NCBI GenBank assembly: GCA_024235735.1
Contig: JACKLU010000013.1
Coordinates: forward strand, 8,138 to 72,137
From: Burkholderiales bacterium
GTDB taxonomy: Bacteria; Pseudomonadota; Gammaproteobacteria; Burkholderiales; Nitrosomonadaceae
DNA: 64,000 bases
Direction: 5' to 3'
Positions 63,907-64,000 of the stretch are shown here, in pieces. The position numbers and the translations under genes are program-made. The notes below the pieces were generated by a model. That model was not told the DNA's origin. It saw nothing but the letters and a program-made list of their open reading frames with translations, and did not search any database. Every line of letters starts with the position of its first letter. Positions within the stretch are counted from its first letter, which is position 1.

Positions 63907-64000
63907 AACTATTCAGCGCACTTTGTCATTCCGAGCAACGCGAGGAATCTTGGGTTTTGGGAGCATTAATAAACGCTCAAGATTTCTCGCTGCCGCTCGA
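63907..64000. repeat. Second copy of the AACTATTCAGC hairpin repeat (cut by window end)
   Basis: Matches 55506-55599 with three differences over 94 bases and the same orientation. The right end lies beyond the window. It is placed upstream of cheA, about 120 bases from its start. Confidence 0.8.

Overview
The window looks like chromosomal DNA of an ammonia-oxidising betaproteobacterium, most likely Nitrosomonas or a close relative. The main pointers are a complete proteobacterial dcw (division and cell wall) cluster, the lipA-lipB-ybeD and phoH-ybeY-corC gene orders, and a His-rich small metal-binding protein of the SmbP type, first described from Nitrosomonas europaea. This assignment is an inference from gene content; no rRNA gene is present. 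One tRNA gene (Met, CAU) is present, and no CRISPR array or prophage was seen.

Left part (1-24 kb). A truncated XRE regulator is divergent from a PspA/IM30-like coiled-coil gene that overlaps a polytopic membrane-protein gene. A leftward block follows: dacC, dat, ybeD, lipB and lipA, interrupted by a 237-bp inverted-repeat element sitting exactly at the dacC stop codon. Next come a Nudix gene and a DUF2914 gene (leftward), then ligA, a hypoxanthine phosphoribosyltransferase, a methylthioinosine-type phosphorylase and a peptide deformylase (rightward). After these are an RBBP9-like hydrolase, an OFA-family transporter, the SmbP-like protein, mnmA with nudJ, a DUF4019 protein, a small exported protein, a rhodanese, an L,D-transpeptidase and an MgtC/DUF4010 membrane protein.

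Middle part (21-37 kb). The leftward series tRNA-Met, hypothetical, miaB, phoH, ybeY, corC, recJ combines tRNA and rRNA maturation with DNA repair. typA and ppa follow. Between ppa and a 1383-residue MASE1-PAS5-GGDEF-EAL protein lies a 25-codon membrane peptide gene. It is preceded by four TCACA repeats at exact 11-bp spacing abutting a perfect TATAAT, which is the architecture of a PhoB/OmpR-type activated promoter. A StbD-like antitoxin is followed by only a stub of its toxin.

Right part (37-64 kb). The dcw cluster runs mraZ to ftsZ on the minus strand with many overlapping starts, and is preceded by a recognisable mra promoter with MraZ-like direct repeats. Beyond it is a 1.7-kb zone crowded with short repetitive elements around a type IV pilin gene. 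A chemotaxis operon follows (cheA, cheW and two methyl-accepting proteins with nearly identical signalling domains and a CheR-type C-terminal pentapeptide). The hairpin repeat found upstream of the pilin recurs at the right edge of the window.
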